A stretch of DNA of 64,000 nt from JANXQG01 sp963709175 (lineage in GTDB: Bacteria > Planctomycetota > Planctomycetia > Pirellulales > Thermoguttaceae). Below are positions 1 to 7,275 of the stretch, piece after piece; the stretch's first letter is position 1, and each line of letters starts with the position of its first letter. A program made the position numbers and the translations under genes. A model generated the notes under the pieces. The model worked only from the letters and a program-made list of their open reading frames with translations. It ran no database searches and had not been told where the DNA came from. The stretch covers positions 1,612,001-1,676,000 of the forward strand of contig CAVPVK010000007.1 in NCBI GenBank assembly GCA_963709175.1. Direction: 5' to 3'.

Positions 1-1577
1 AGAGCGGCATGCTGGTGGCTGCGAGCAACTACGCGGTGCCGGTGAACAAATCGCTGGTCATCGGAGCAAACGGAGTATTTGTCTTCGACCCAACGCAGTC
101 GATCCGAAATGGTAGTGTTGGCGACGACGATAGTGGATCTGGCTCCGGCACGCCGACAACGCCTGTGACTACTACAACCACCCCGCTGGCGGTCAACTCG
201 GTTGCTACGGTCGGCTCTTCAACCACTAGCGCCTCGATGGTCCAGTTCCAAGTGACCTACAACCAACCAGTCACTAACGTAACCACCGCCAACTTCAGTC
301 TTGTCTCGGTGGGGCAAGGTGGCGATGGTAGTGCCGCCGCCGCCTCGTTGGCGCAGGGTCCAGCGGGAACCATTTCCTCGGTGACCGGCAGTGGGGCCAG
401 CTACACGGTCACAGTCACAAACATCTATGGTGCCGGCACTCTCGGCTTGGCAGTGCGTGGGTCAACGCCAGCTTCCAATCAGGCCTACACCATCCAGTCA
501 GCTACCGGTCCCGCAGCCATCGCCGCAGGTGGACAGTCGCTCCAAGAGATCGATCCCGACTTGTACGATACCGTGCTGACCGATTATACGGCTGACGGAT
601 CGATCACCCGGAACGACATGATTGGCATTCTGGAAAGTGCCGACGGGGGTGGCTCGGTGAGCGACCAGGCCTTGGCCGGCCTTCAGGCGATCACCCAGCC
701 CGGCGCCGCGAGCCTGCTGGGTGAGAAGGATTACGTCGCTGCCCTTGCTGCCGATGTCGTGCAGGGAAATCAAGCCAACGGCTACTACCAGGGCACTTAT
801 CTTGGCAACCTGGCCAGCCAGCCGACCGATGCTCTGCGGGCAACGGCATTGACGGATCTGGTGGGCAAGTGGTTTGAGGGGACAGATCTGCCGGCAGCCG
901 CAGGAACCTACGCGCCTCAAACTGTGTCGCTCTTCGGCACGGCCGGAACACCCAGCAGCGCCGACATGCACCAGGGCCAGGTCGGCGACTGTTATTTTAT
1001 CGCAGCGATGGGCGCGATCGCCGACACCAACCCCCAGGCCATCGAAAACGCGTTCATCAACAACGGAGACGGCACCTATACGGTGCGGTTCTACACCGTA
1101 AGCGGCACTCCGGATTACGTGACGGTCAACAGCGAGCTCCCGGTGAACTCGTCGGGAAGCCTGATCTACTGCGGCGTGGGCAGCGATGGTGCTTATTGGC
1201 TGCCGTTGCTTGAAAAAGCCTATGCCCAGTGGAACGAGACCGGCAACGAGTTCAGGGACGGGATCAATGGATACGCCGACATCAGCGGCGGATTCATGGG
1301 CAACGTCGATCAACAGGTATTGGGGGTGGATCCGATTGCAGCGGCCAACGAAACCGCCATGATCAATGCCTTGGCGGCGGATGACGCCGTCACCGTGGCC
1401 TGTTACACCACGGACACCACGCTCCAACTGGTGGCCGATCACGCCTACGAAGTTTCGAGTTATAATAGCAGCACGGGCCTGTTCACCCTGGAGAACCCCT
1501 GGGGCGATTACGAGCCCGAGGCGTTGACCTGGGCGCAGTTGAGCACCGACTGCTCGCTATTTACCATTGCCACCTGA
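1..1577 (+). CDS. Surface protein C-terminal part: autotransporter beta-strand repeat plus calpain-like cysteine protease (5' cut by window)
   Basis: The frame is open to the left edge, so the gene starts outside the window; the Met at position 9 is internal. The first ~35 residues resemble the end of an autotransporter-associated beta-strand repeat (GANGVFVFDP). A Thr/Pro-rich linker and a beta-rich segment follow. From about residue 300 (counted from position 9) there is a calpain (peptidase C2) catalytic domain: Cys328 in QVGDCYF, His478 in DHAYEV and Asn496 in ENPWG form the triad. Such proteins are exported and presumably act at the cell surface; substrates are unknown. The next gene starts 14 bp downstream with a good ribosome site, suggesting co-transcription. 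Whether this is host or prophage cargo is not certain; host is more likely because the protein family is planctomycete-like. Confidence 0.8.
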   Translation, partial: SGMLVAASNYAVPVNKSLVIGANGVFVFDPTQSIRNGSVGDDDSGSGSGTPTTPVTTTTTPLAVNSVATVGSSTTSASMVQFQVTYNQPVTNVTTANFSLVSVGQGGDGSAAAASLAQGPAGTISSVTGSGASYTVTVTNIYGAGTLGLAVRGSTPASNQAYTIQSATGPAAIAAGGQSLQEIDPDLYDTVLTDYTADGSITRNDMIGILESADGGGSVSDQALAGLQAITQPGAASLLGEKDYVAALAADVVQGNQANGYYQGTYLGNLASQPTDALRATALTDLVGKWFEGTDLPAAAGTYAPQTVSLFGTAGTPSSADMHQGQVGDCYFIAAMGAIADTNPQAIENAFINNGDGTYTVRFYTVSGTPDYVTVNSELPVNSSGSLIYCGVGSDGAYWLPLLEKAYAQWNETGNEFRDGINGYADISGGFMGNVDQQVLGVDPIAAANETAMINALAADDAVTVACYTTDTTLQLVADHAYEVSSYNSSTGLFTLENPWGDYEPEALTWAQLSTDCSLFTIAT

Positions 1578-1591
1578 CAAGGAGACCTGCC

Positions 1592-2212
1592 ATGAAGAAG
1601 TTAGTAATCGCACTAGCCACACTGTTGCTGACAATCACTGCGTTCTCTGGTGAGATCAAGCGGAAAGATGACATCTGGCAGTCCATGAATACTGAGCCGT
1701 TCGATCTACAAGAAATACAGAAAACGCACGACAAGCCGCAAACGCTGCTCTTGGATGTACCGCCGCCGCTGCCACTGCACGTAAAGGCCGCGCTGGATAC
1801 GTTGACACAGCACAGCGGGGAGGCAATCGTCGCCAAGGAGGTTTTCGCCGATTACAGTCGGACGTTGACGCGGTTCCAGGCAGAGATGAATTGGAAGAGC
1901 CTCACGCAGAAGCAACGGGATGCCCTGGCAAACCCCAAAAGCAATACTGCCAAGGTTCCGCGAGAAATGGTAATCGAGGCTAGCTACAAGCCTGTTGCGA
2001 TCGTCCGCGACCGCATCAACCGGCTCGCCTACGACCAGATCCAGCAGAAGGCCGACGAGGCAGAATTTCTGAAGGAGACGAAGGATCTTTCAGTAGAGCA
2101 GATCGAATTCCTGGTCCCAAAGGATCTAAAGGCCCACCTGATGGAGTTGGTCCGCAGCAAACGGGAAACGCAAGGAAATCCCCATGCCCCGACGACACCT
2201 CACCGCCGCTGA
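1592..2212 (+). CDS. Exported protein of unknown function
   Basis: A 206-residue protein. The start is fixed by AAGGAGA 7 bp upstream of the ATG. Residues 1-20 form a typical signal peptide (MKK, then a hydrophobic stretch ending TAFSG). The mature part is mostly charged and helical, without cysteines or motifs I recognise, and ends in a basic tail. It follows the calpain-domain gene by 14 bp and is probably co-transcribed with it, so it could be a partner or inhibitor of that protease (inference only). The last 29 bp overlap the small HTH gene. Confidence 0.65.
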   Translation: MKKLVIALATLLLTITAFSGEIKRKDDIWQSMNTEPFDLQEIQKTHDKPQTLLLDVPPPLPLHVKAALDTLTQHSGEAIVAKEVFADYSRTLTRFQAEMNWKSLTQKQRDALANPKSNTAKVPREMVIEASYKPVAIVRDRINRLAYDQIQQKADEAEFLKETKDLSVEQIEFLVPKDLKAHLMELVRSKRETQGNPHAPTTPHRR

Positions 2213-2420
2213 ACGCATTGCAGCCCGTGATGCTTTCGTCGATGGAAAAACCCTCGCCGAGGTAATGGCGGCATTTGGGATTTCCGAAACTGTCGCCCGC
2301 GAAATCCGTTGCGGATGTGCTGGGGCAATAGCAAAAGCGGCACGGCAACGAAAAAGCGGATTGCTATATCCCGATACTGGACAAAGGGATATAGCAATCC
2401 CTATGCAAAAGAGGGCATAA
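2184..2420 (+). CDS. Small helix-turn-helix protein
   Basis: A 78-residue ORF beginning 12 bp after an AAGGAAA ribosome site and overlapping the preceding gene by 29 bp. Residues ~7-42 have the pattern of a simple HTH as in resolvase or transposase N-termini (LTAAERIAARDAFVDG, then LAEVMAAFGISETVAREI). The end of the coding frame runs through a perfect 15-bp inverted repeat (2358-2400), so the last ~20 residues may be dictated by that DNA element. It lies just before the main plus-strand prophage promoter and could regulate it. No partner domain is visible, so the function is a guess. Confidence 0.45.
   Translation: MPRRHLTAAERIAARDAFVDGKTLAEVMAAFGISETVAREIRCGCAGAIAKAARQRKSGLLYPDTGQRDIAIPMQKRA
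2358..2400. repeat. Perfect 15-bp inverted repeat, 13-bp loop
   Basis: GGATTGCTATATCCC (2358-2372) pairs exactly with GGGATATAGCAATCC (2386-2400). The right arm ends 45 bp upstream of the -35 box at 2446. It has no T-tract, so a terminator is unlikely. It could be an operator, a transposon or attachment remnant, or an RNA hairpin. Confidence 0.85.
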
Positions 2421-2445
2421 CCCGCCCGCAAAATGCGGAATCCGC

Positions 2446-2476
2446 TTGACAAAGGCAGGGGGTGCGGTTGTATAAT
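2446..2476 (+). promoter_or_regulatory. Near-consensus sigma-70 promoter for the prophage plus-strand unit
   Basis: TTGACA at 2446-2451 and TATAAT at 2471-2476, both perfect hexamers, separated by 19 bp (slightly long). The expected start is near 2483, giving a ~45-nt leader before the ATG at 2529. No other strong promoter was noticed before 21175, so this may drive the first half of the structural unit. Confidence 0.75.
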
Positions 2477-2528
2477 CGCGCTCGTGCTAGGTGCCTTGAG
2501 GGCATTGATCAAGGGAGGGATTCCGCTA

Positions 2529-3044
2529 ATGAGCACGACGCTCACCGCTACCGTCGAAGTCACGCTTCCGCCCCCGGCGACTCAGCCGTTGCCGCACGCC
2601 GGGCGAGTCGTGACGATCCTGGGGAGCCACGGCGACGGCAAGCAGACCGTGGCTGTCAACGCCGGCCCGATCGTGGTCAAGGCGGACCACACGGGCCAAG
2701 TGACCATCGAGGTGCAAGAGCAGCTCGCCAACGGTAATCTTTCGCCGGCTGGCCTCTGCGTGCTGAAGTTTGAGCCGCACACGCTGGTCGATGCCGCGCA
2801 CCCGCTGGTGCAGGCCGTGCCGGCAGACCCGAAGGGATTCGGGCTGAAGCTGGTGTCGCTGGAGCCGGCGACTGCTCCCGCTGCCCCGGCGAATGCTCCG
2901 GCCGCTGCCGCTGTCACGGCACCTTCGCAGCCGCCAGCGGCGCAGACACATCCGGCACCGCCAGCTTCGCCGGCACCAGCTTCGCCCGCTCCAGCAGCCG
3001 CGCATATCCCGCCCCAGGCAGCCAAATCAATAGCAGGAACCTGA
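2529..3044 (+). CDS. Prophage protein with Ala/Pro-rich tail, unknown function
   Basis: 171 residues. I chose ATG 2529 because it lies downstream of the promoter and has AAGGGAGGGA at 2510-2519; the in-frame ATG at 2433 is upstream of the promoter. Residues 1-110 form a beta-rich domain (MSTTLTATVEVTLPPP, later VVVKADHTGQVTIEVQEQ-like strands) reminiscent of an Ig- or carrier-type fold. Residues 115-165 are almost only Ala, Pro, Ser and Thr, a flexible linker. It is the first gene of the plus-strand unit. No family was recognised. Confidence 0.55.
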   Translation: MSTTLTATVEVTLPPPATQPLPHAGRVVTILGSHGDGKQTVAVNAGPIVVKADHTGQVTIEVQEQLANGNLSPAGLCVLKFEPHTLVDAAHPLVQAVPADPKGFGLKLVSLEPATAPAAPANAPAAAAVTAPSQPPAAQTHPAPPASPAPASPAPAAAHIPPQAAKSIAGT

Positions 3045-3092
3045 ACCACAAACTCTTACTGAAGCAACCCAGCCCGGCGGAGCCGAGTACGC

Positions 3093-3344
3093 ATGAAGCG
3101 GAAAGCCACGAAGGCCAAAAAACGCGAGGGAACGCGAGGCGAGGGATCGCCCTCCGCGAGGGCTGGGCTTGCCAAAGACCCGCTTGTCGGCCCCGAGGAA
3201 TTCTCCCAGGACCGCGAGACGAAAATCTCACTCGCCGGCAAGGGCCAGCGCGAGCAGCGTGACCGGATGCACAACCGGGCCGAAGTGCGGACGTTCTACG
3301 ACCGCATGAACGAGTGCCAGGCCATGTACGGGAGCAACGAGTGA
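3093..3344 (+). CDS. Small basic prophage protein
   Basis: 83 residues, very Lys/Arg/Glu-rich (MKRKATKAKKREGTRGEG), probably helical and nucleic-acid-binding or structural by composition. Its stop codon overlaps the GTG start of the next gene (GTGA), which implies translational coupling. No motif was recognised. Confidence 0.45.
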   Translation: MKRKATKAKKREGTRGEGSPSARAGLAKDPLVGPEEFSQDRETKISLAGKGQREQRDRMHNRAEVRTFYDRMNECQAMYGSNE

Positions 3345-4021
3345 CACCCAAGCCCGTCAGCTACGCGTTCATTCGCCAGACGCCCGGCTTTGTCCGCTCG
3401 GGCGACGTGGCTCTGTGTTGCGCCGGCAGCATCGAGGGGCGGATCATCACCGACGCGACGGGGCAAACGTACTCGCATGCTGCCATGCTGGCTTGGTTGA
3501 ACCAGCACCGCCAGGCGGACAGCGGCTCTTGCCTGATGCTCACCGAATCGCTTCAGCACGCCGGCAAGCGGATGGTGCCGTTTTCCAAGGAGGTCGAAGC
3601 CTGGCCTGGCTATTGGGATTTGTTCCGCCCGCGCGACAAGTATCCACGGCTGGCTGGCAGCGGCTACGACGGCGAGGCCGCCGCGGCTTGGATGGCAAGG
3701 GCCGTCGAGAGCGGCTACGGCTACCTGGACCTGGTGCGCGTCGCCTTGAGGCGGCATAGCTATTGGCCGCTGTGCTGCATTCCCGCTCCACGCAATAGCG
3801 ATTCGCCCGATACGCTCCGCGACTGCTCCGCACAGGTCCACGCGGCCCTGCGGCTGCATGGCGGACCCTGCCTGCGCGAGCACGATTGCGACGTCCAGCC
3901 GGGCGACATGGCGGACACCAGAACCTTCGATTACTTGGGCACCGTGCACTGGACCGAAGAGCAGGTCCAGGATGCAATTGCGAGCATCGTGGCGGCGTGC
4001 CCGGTGGGAGGTGCAGCGTGA
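3341..4021 (+). CDS. Permuted papain-fold (YiiX/NlpC-P60-like) hydrolase
   Basis: 226 residues from GTG 3341, which overlaps the previous stop as GTGA; an upstream ATG at 3314 is possible but overlaps more. The order of conserved residues is that of circularly permuted NlpC/P60 enzymes: an N-terminal GDV strand, then His46 in YSHAAM, and the nucleophile candidate Cys162 in DCSAQV. In this superfamily such enzymes cleave amide or ester bonds in peptidoglycan peptides or lipids. In a prophage, between small coupled genes, a cell-wall hydrolase (endolysin-like) role is reasonable but not proven. No signal peptide is seen. Confidence 0.6.
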   Translation: MTPKPVSYAFIRQTPGFVRSGDVALCCAGSIEGRIITDATGQTYSHAAMLAWLNQHRQADSGSCLMLTESLQHAGKRMVPFSKEVEAWPGYWDLFRPRDKYPRLAGSGYDGEAAAAWMARAVESGYGYLDLVRVALRRHSYWPLCCIPAPRNSDSPDTLRDCSAQVHAALRLHGGPCLREHDCDVQPGDMADTRTFDYLGTVHWTEEQVQDAIASIVAACPVGGAA

Positions 4022-4221
4022 GCAATCTCCTGTTGCAAGTCAAGCAGCAATGCGAGGAACACCTGGCAGCAATTGCCGACCTATTCAAGGCCGGCGCGAA
4101 AATAACGCTTTTGGTTCGTCACCCGGGCAAGCCCGACCAAGACTTTCTCTTGACTATCGACGATCTCGATGAAGTGGATGCGATGATCGAACGGTCAAAA
4201 GCGAGAGAAGAATCCATTTGA
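4018..4221 (+). CDS. Small prophage protein, unknown
   Basis: 67 residues, started by a GTG that overlaps the hydrolase stop (GTGA). The sequence is acidic and helical at both ends with a central beta segment (ITLLVRHPG). No cysteines or membrane segment. Coupling to the hydrolase suggests a related role, for instance a chaperone or regulator, but nothing in the sequence shows this. Confidence 0.5.
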   Translation: MSNLLLQVKQQCEEHLAAIADLFKAGAKITLLVRHPGKPDQDFLLTIDDLDEVDAMIERSKAREESI

Positions 4222-4241
4222 CCCCCGAAAGGACTCGACCC

Positions 4242-5865
4242 ATGAAACGCCTCTCCCTTGCGGCCGCCTATGCGGTCGCCCTGCTCTGCTACGCCGCTTT
4301 ATGCCGGCCCGCTGGAAACTGCCTTCGACGCCTGTTGTCGCGTGCACGCCGGCCAGGCACTCGGAACCGGCTTTGTCTATGGCGCAGACACCCAATACAT
4401 CGCGGTGATGACCAACTGGCACGTGGTGACGGCCGAAGGCAAGCAGTCACCGAAGGTTGTCCAATGCCAATTCTGGCAAAGCGGTTACGCTTCAACCGAG
4501 TTGCCAGGGCAAGTCATCGCCGCCGATCAGCGGGTTGACGCTGCGGTGATCCTCGTTCGACGGGACGCCTTTGGCGGACACGACCCGCAACCCATGCCGT
4601 TTGCGGTAGCCAGTCCGCTGCCCGGTGCCGAAGTCCACTCCGTGGGTTGCGCCGGCGGTGCATGGGCCACGGCTTGGCGGGGTCACGTCGTCCGCTACTC
4701 CCCCGATAGCGACATGATCTTCCAGCCCGCCCCTGCCGGGGGCAGGAGCGGATCAGCGATTTGCAACGCCGATGGCCACATCGTGGGCCTCGTCCAGGCG
4801 CGGGCTGCGGACAACAGCTACGGCGTGGGCATTCCCGTGGAAAGGATCATGCGAGCCATGCGGCCGGCGGTGCAGGAGTCGCTAAAGACGTTCGTACCAT
4901 GCAGCGAGTTGGCCCAATGTCCCGGTGGCATGTGCCCGGTGCCGTACGCGAGTCCCATGGCCCCTTCGGCCGATCCTTACCCCGGTCTCTCCGTCCAGGC
5001 CGAACCGCCCTCCGCCCTCTTGCCATGGCGAAACCAGATCGACAAGAAGCTTGAGCAAATCGATCAAAAGCTCTCAGTGCCATCCGTTCCGCCTGCCGCG
5101 TTGCCACCCATGCCCATGCCGTCTCCAATAGTCTCCGGACCCGATCCCAGCATCCTTGATCGCCTCGGCCGCCACGACCAGGCCATCGGCGAGCTGCAAT
5201 GCCAGGTGCGGGCCATCGACGGCAAGATCGACGCGAACGATGCGACCAGCCGGCAACGCCACGAAACGCTCTTGCAGGCCCTCCAGCAAGGCCCGCAAGC
5301 GACGGTCGCCAAGGTCAAGGAGGATTTCACCGACAACCCGCTGCGCTCGCTGCTGATTACCGTAGGCGTGGTGGTGGCTGTGTTCTTCTTCGTGACCGTA
5401 TGCGTCTTTCACCTGATCGCCCTCTGGCGGCAAAAGGCCGATGCAACCGCCGCGGCCAACCCGAACAACGCTGCGGACCAGCGGCAGGCCCAGTTTCTCG
5501 ACAAGCTCGATAACTTCAACCGCGGCATTGACCAGAAACTCGCCCAGCTCCCCGTCATCGGCGGCCTCTATCAGCCCGGCGGACCTGCTGGCGCTGTGGC
5601 AAGCCCTCCCCTTGCCGGTGCGGCGGGCCATGTTGCTGCGGCTGGCCCTGACCCTACAAACGCTGCTGTGACGGCAGCCCTCGTGCAGGGTGCAATCCAA
5701 ACGGCCCTGGCCACACCCGCGCCGGGGCAGGCAAATCCCACTACCGGCGTGTCTCCGGTAGGCAATGCAAGTCAACCTGCTCCGGCCGTGGTGATTCACG
5801 CGAACCCGACAACGCCGGCAGCGGCTACGGCGGCAAGCACCCCAGCGGCAACACCCGCGAAGTAA
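4242..5865 (+). CDS. Exported, membrane-anchored trypsin-like serine protease (one-base frameshift in signal peptide)
   Basis: ATG 4242 with GAAAGGA 8 bp upstream starts a signal peptide (MKRLSLAAAYAVALLCYAA) that shifts frame at a TTT run (4298-4300). Removing one T joins it to the long frame as AYA/GPLE, a good signal-peptidase site. The protease domain has His in TNWHVV (codon 4420), Asp in RVDAAVIL (4537) and Ser in GGRSGSAI (4747), an HtrA-type triad. Then come a Pro-rich region, a coiled coil (~5040-5300), one transmembrane helix (~5345-5415) and an Ala/Pro-rich tail. Without the correction, translation could begin only at ATG 4258 and would lack a good signal. Possible roles are maturation of phage proteins or cleavage of host envelope proteins. 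Confidence 0.7.
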
Positions 5866-5883
5866 CGGCAGAAAGGCACCGTC

Positions 5884-5979
5884 ATGGACCCTGAACTGAA
5901 GCAAGCGTTGATCGACCTCGTAAAAGCACTCACGCGAGTTGCCGAGGTCATCACGCGCAAGATCGAAGAAAGCGAGTGA
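5884..5979 (+). CDS. Micro-ORF, 31 residues
   Basis: ATG 5884 follows GGCAGAAAGG and codes for an amphipathic helix (MDPELKQALIDLVKALTRVA, then acidic residues). It is packed between two genes (18 bp and 4 bp gaps), which favours a real small gene. Such short helices occur in phage accessory peptides; the function is unknown. Confidence 0.4.
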   Translation: MDPELKQALIDLVKALTRVAEVITRKIEESE

Positions 5980-5983
5980 ATCA

Positions 5984-6217
5984 ATGAGTTGGTCGTATTG
6001 CAAGTCGGGCACCAAGGCTGCCCTTCGGAAAGACATCATCAAGCAAGCTGGCGGCCAAACGGACGACAGCTTTGGTCCTTCGGCCGCTGCCCTGCTGCTT
6101 CCGTTACTTCAGCCCGATCCCAACGAATCTGGGATATACGAACTCGACGCTGGCGGCCACTGCGGCAAGGCGTACAAGCTGCATTTGCGGTCCTTGAGCG
6201 AGTTTGTGACCGTCTGA
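5984..6217 (+). CDS. Small prophage protein, unknown
   Basis: 77 residues from ATG 5984; the frame is open further upstream but would overlap the micro-ORF. Soluble, with two cysteines and a hydrophobic middle (SAAALLLPLLQPD). It is the last protein gene before the tRNA; a strong hairpin begins 7 bp after its stop. No family recognised. Confidence 0.45.
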   Translation: MSWSYCKSGTKAALRKDIIKQAGGQTDDSFGPSAAALLLPLLQPDPNESGIYELDAGGHCGKAYKLHLRSLSEFVTV

Positions 6218-6223
6218 GCACAC

Positions 6224-6282
6224 GCCCCGCCGGCCCGGCACACACACCGCAGGAATGCTAACGGGCCGGAGTGAGGCGGGGC
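6224..6282 (+). other. Strong GC hairpin directly upstream of the tRNA
   Basis: GCCCCGCC (6224-6231) pairs with GGCGGGGC (6275-6282), and the adjoining CCGGCCCG (6230-6237) with CGGGCCGG (6262-6269), with an asymmetric bulge. The stem ends 4 nt before the first base of the tRNA. It may separate the tRNA from the mRNA (processing site) or attenuate transcription. No T-run follows. Confidence 0.6.
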
Positions 6283-6286
6283 ACAA

Positions 6287-6362
6287 ACTGGCGTAGAGGA
6301 GTCTAGTTGTCCTCGCTGGGCTCATAACCCGGAGATCACTGGTGCGAATCCAGTCGCCAGCA
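6287..6362 (+). tRNA. Initiator-type tRNA-Met (CAU anticodon)
   Basis: The cloverleaf can be folded by hand: acceptor ACTGGCG/CGCCAGC, TA at 8-9, D stem GAGG/CCTC, anticodon arm CTGGG-CTCATAA-CCCGG, variable AGATC, T arm ACTGG/CCAGT, discriminator A at 6362; CCA is not encoded. It shows three marks of bacterial initiators: no Watson-Crick pair at 1:72 (A1 x C72), three G-C pairs at 29-31/39-41, and A11:U24. The T loop reads TGCGAAT, with G instead of U at position 55, which is unusual. It lies inside the prophage plus-strand unit. Confidence 0.75.
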
Positions 6363-6392
6363 CTGAACCTTAACCAATTTCGGAGAATCCCT

Positions 6393-6830
6393 GTGAACCG
6401 ACCGCGATCCATACCGATCCTCGCCATTGCCTGTTTCCTGCTGGCCCTCGCCTGCGCCTGCATGGCCTGCCGCTCATGCCACTCGCAAACCGTTCCACCC
6501 GACGCCTACGCCGCGGCCTACGCCCAGTGGGAGACTGGAGACCGACCGTTGCTAGTCGTCTTCGGGGCGAAGTGGTGCGGGCCCTGCCGCGAGGTTGACG
6601 CCAAGCTGCCGGAGCTGGCCCGCGATTTTGTGATCGTGCACCTCGACGTGGACCGCGACCGGGCATTGATCGCTCGCTATGGATTGCCGAAGCCTGAGAA
6701 GATTCCTTGCTGCTTGGTCTATCCACCGCACCATCGGCATTACGCCCCGCACTGGCACGACCAGGGGCACCCGCACGGCCCGTGGTTGTTCCTCGGGCTT
6801 CCGGGGTTCCGATTGATACTCAACCGCTGA
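6393..6830 (+). CDS. Exported thioredoxin-fold protein
   Basis: 145 residues from GTG 6393, supported by GGAGA about 6 bp upstream; an in-frame ATG at 6342 lies inside the tRNA and is rejected. Residues 1-30 are an N-terminal hydrophobic segment with several cysteines (LALACACMAC), a signal peptide or lipoprotein signal. The mature part has the thioredoxin active site WCGPC (Cys62, Cys65) in FGAKWCGPCREVD, and a cis-Pro region (EKIPCCLVYP). The His-rich C-terminus (HHRHYAPHWHDQGHPHG) is odd and might bind metal. Expected activity is disulfide exchange outside the cytoplasm, perhaps for Cys-rich phage proteins. Confidence 0.7.
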   Translation: MNRPRSIPILAIACFLLALACACMACRSCHSQTVPPDAYAAAYAQWETGDRPLLVVFGAKWCGPCREVDAKLPELARDFVIVHLDVDRDRALIARYGLPKPEKIPCCLVYPPHHRHYAPHWHDQGHPHGPWLFLGLPGFRLILNR

Positions 6831-6855
6831 TACAAACCGTTGTTGTGATGCGCAT

Positions 6856-6900
6856 GCCCTCTCGCGAGCGCCGGTCTTCGGAGCCGGAACGCGAGAGGGC
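6856..6900 (+). other. Intergenic 11-bp stem with UUCG tetraloop core
   Basis: GCCCTCTCGCG (6856-6866) pairs perfectly with CGCGAGAGGGC (6890-6900). Inside, CCGG/CCGG and a C(UUCG)G loop form a second stem. It lies 18 bp before a separate terminator, so it may protect the 3' end of the upstream transcript. It partly imitates an Arg anticodon arm but no cloverleaf can be built. Confidence 0.6.
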
Positions 6901-6917
6901 AATTTGGAACGACCCGC

Positions 6918-6962
6918 CGGCAGCCGGGAGTTCACCCCCTTCCAGCCCGGTTGCCGGTTTTT
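6918..6962 (+). terminator. Rho-independent terminator after the thioredoxin-fold gene
   Basis: CGGCAGCCGGG (6918-6928) pairs with CCCGGTTGCCG (6946-6956), 11 bp with one G-U, followed by GTTTTTA. It would end transcripts from the 2446 promoter at least in part. Confidence 0.75.
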
Positions 6963-6980
6963 AAGCCTCGCAGGATCGCA

Positions 6981-7271
6981 ATGAAAACCGCCCACCTCGA
7001 ACAACTTCCCGACCGCTCGTATCTGATGCGCGTCGGTCCGGACGGGTGGAAGTTCGGCGACCCATACGAACTGTTCGTGGTGGTGACCGACAACGGCAGC
7101 GGGCAGGCGGAAGTGAAGGGGCTCGATCGACAAGTGACACCATCGCAATGGCGAGCGATGCAAACCTGTTTGCGGGAACACGGCTTCAAGGAAGTGATAT
7201 TCGACCGCATTAAGGGCGGAGCACAAACAAAAAAACGCCTCGACGTGAGGCAGGACAGGAAAGGACTGTGA
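6981..7271 (+). CDS. Small prophage protein, unknown
   Basis: 96 residues from ATG 6981 with a CAGGATCG site. Alpha/beta composition; a GPDGWKFGDPYELFVVV segment suggests a small beta sheet, followed by a helix (PSQWRAMQTCLREHGFKEV). The C-terminus is basic. It starts a cluster of three small genes just before the tail fibre. No family recognised. Confidence 0.5.
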   Translation: MKTAHLEQLPDRSYLMRVGPDGWKFGDPYELFVVVTDNGSGQAEVKGLDRQVTPSQWRAMQTCLREHGFKEVIFDRIKGGAQTKKRLDVRQDRKGL

Positions 7272-7275
7272 CTCA

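Noticed and set aside
1592..2420. A left attachment site matching the tRNA-Ala core
   Set aside because: I searched by eye for the anticodon-loop core and T-arm sequence and found no match here.
6856..6900. Possible tRNA-Arg (anticodon TCG)
   Set aside because: An anticodon-arm-like hairpin exists, but no acceptor, D or T arm can be paired around it.
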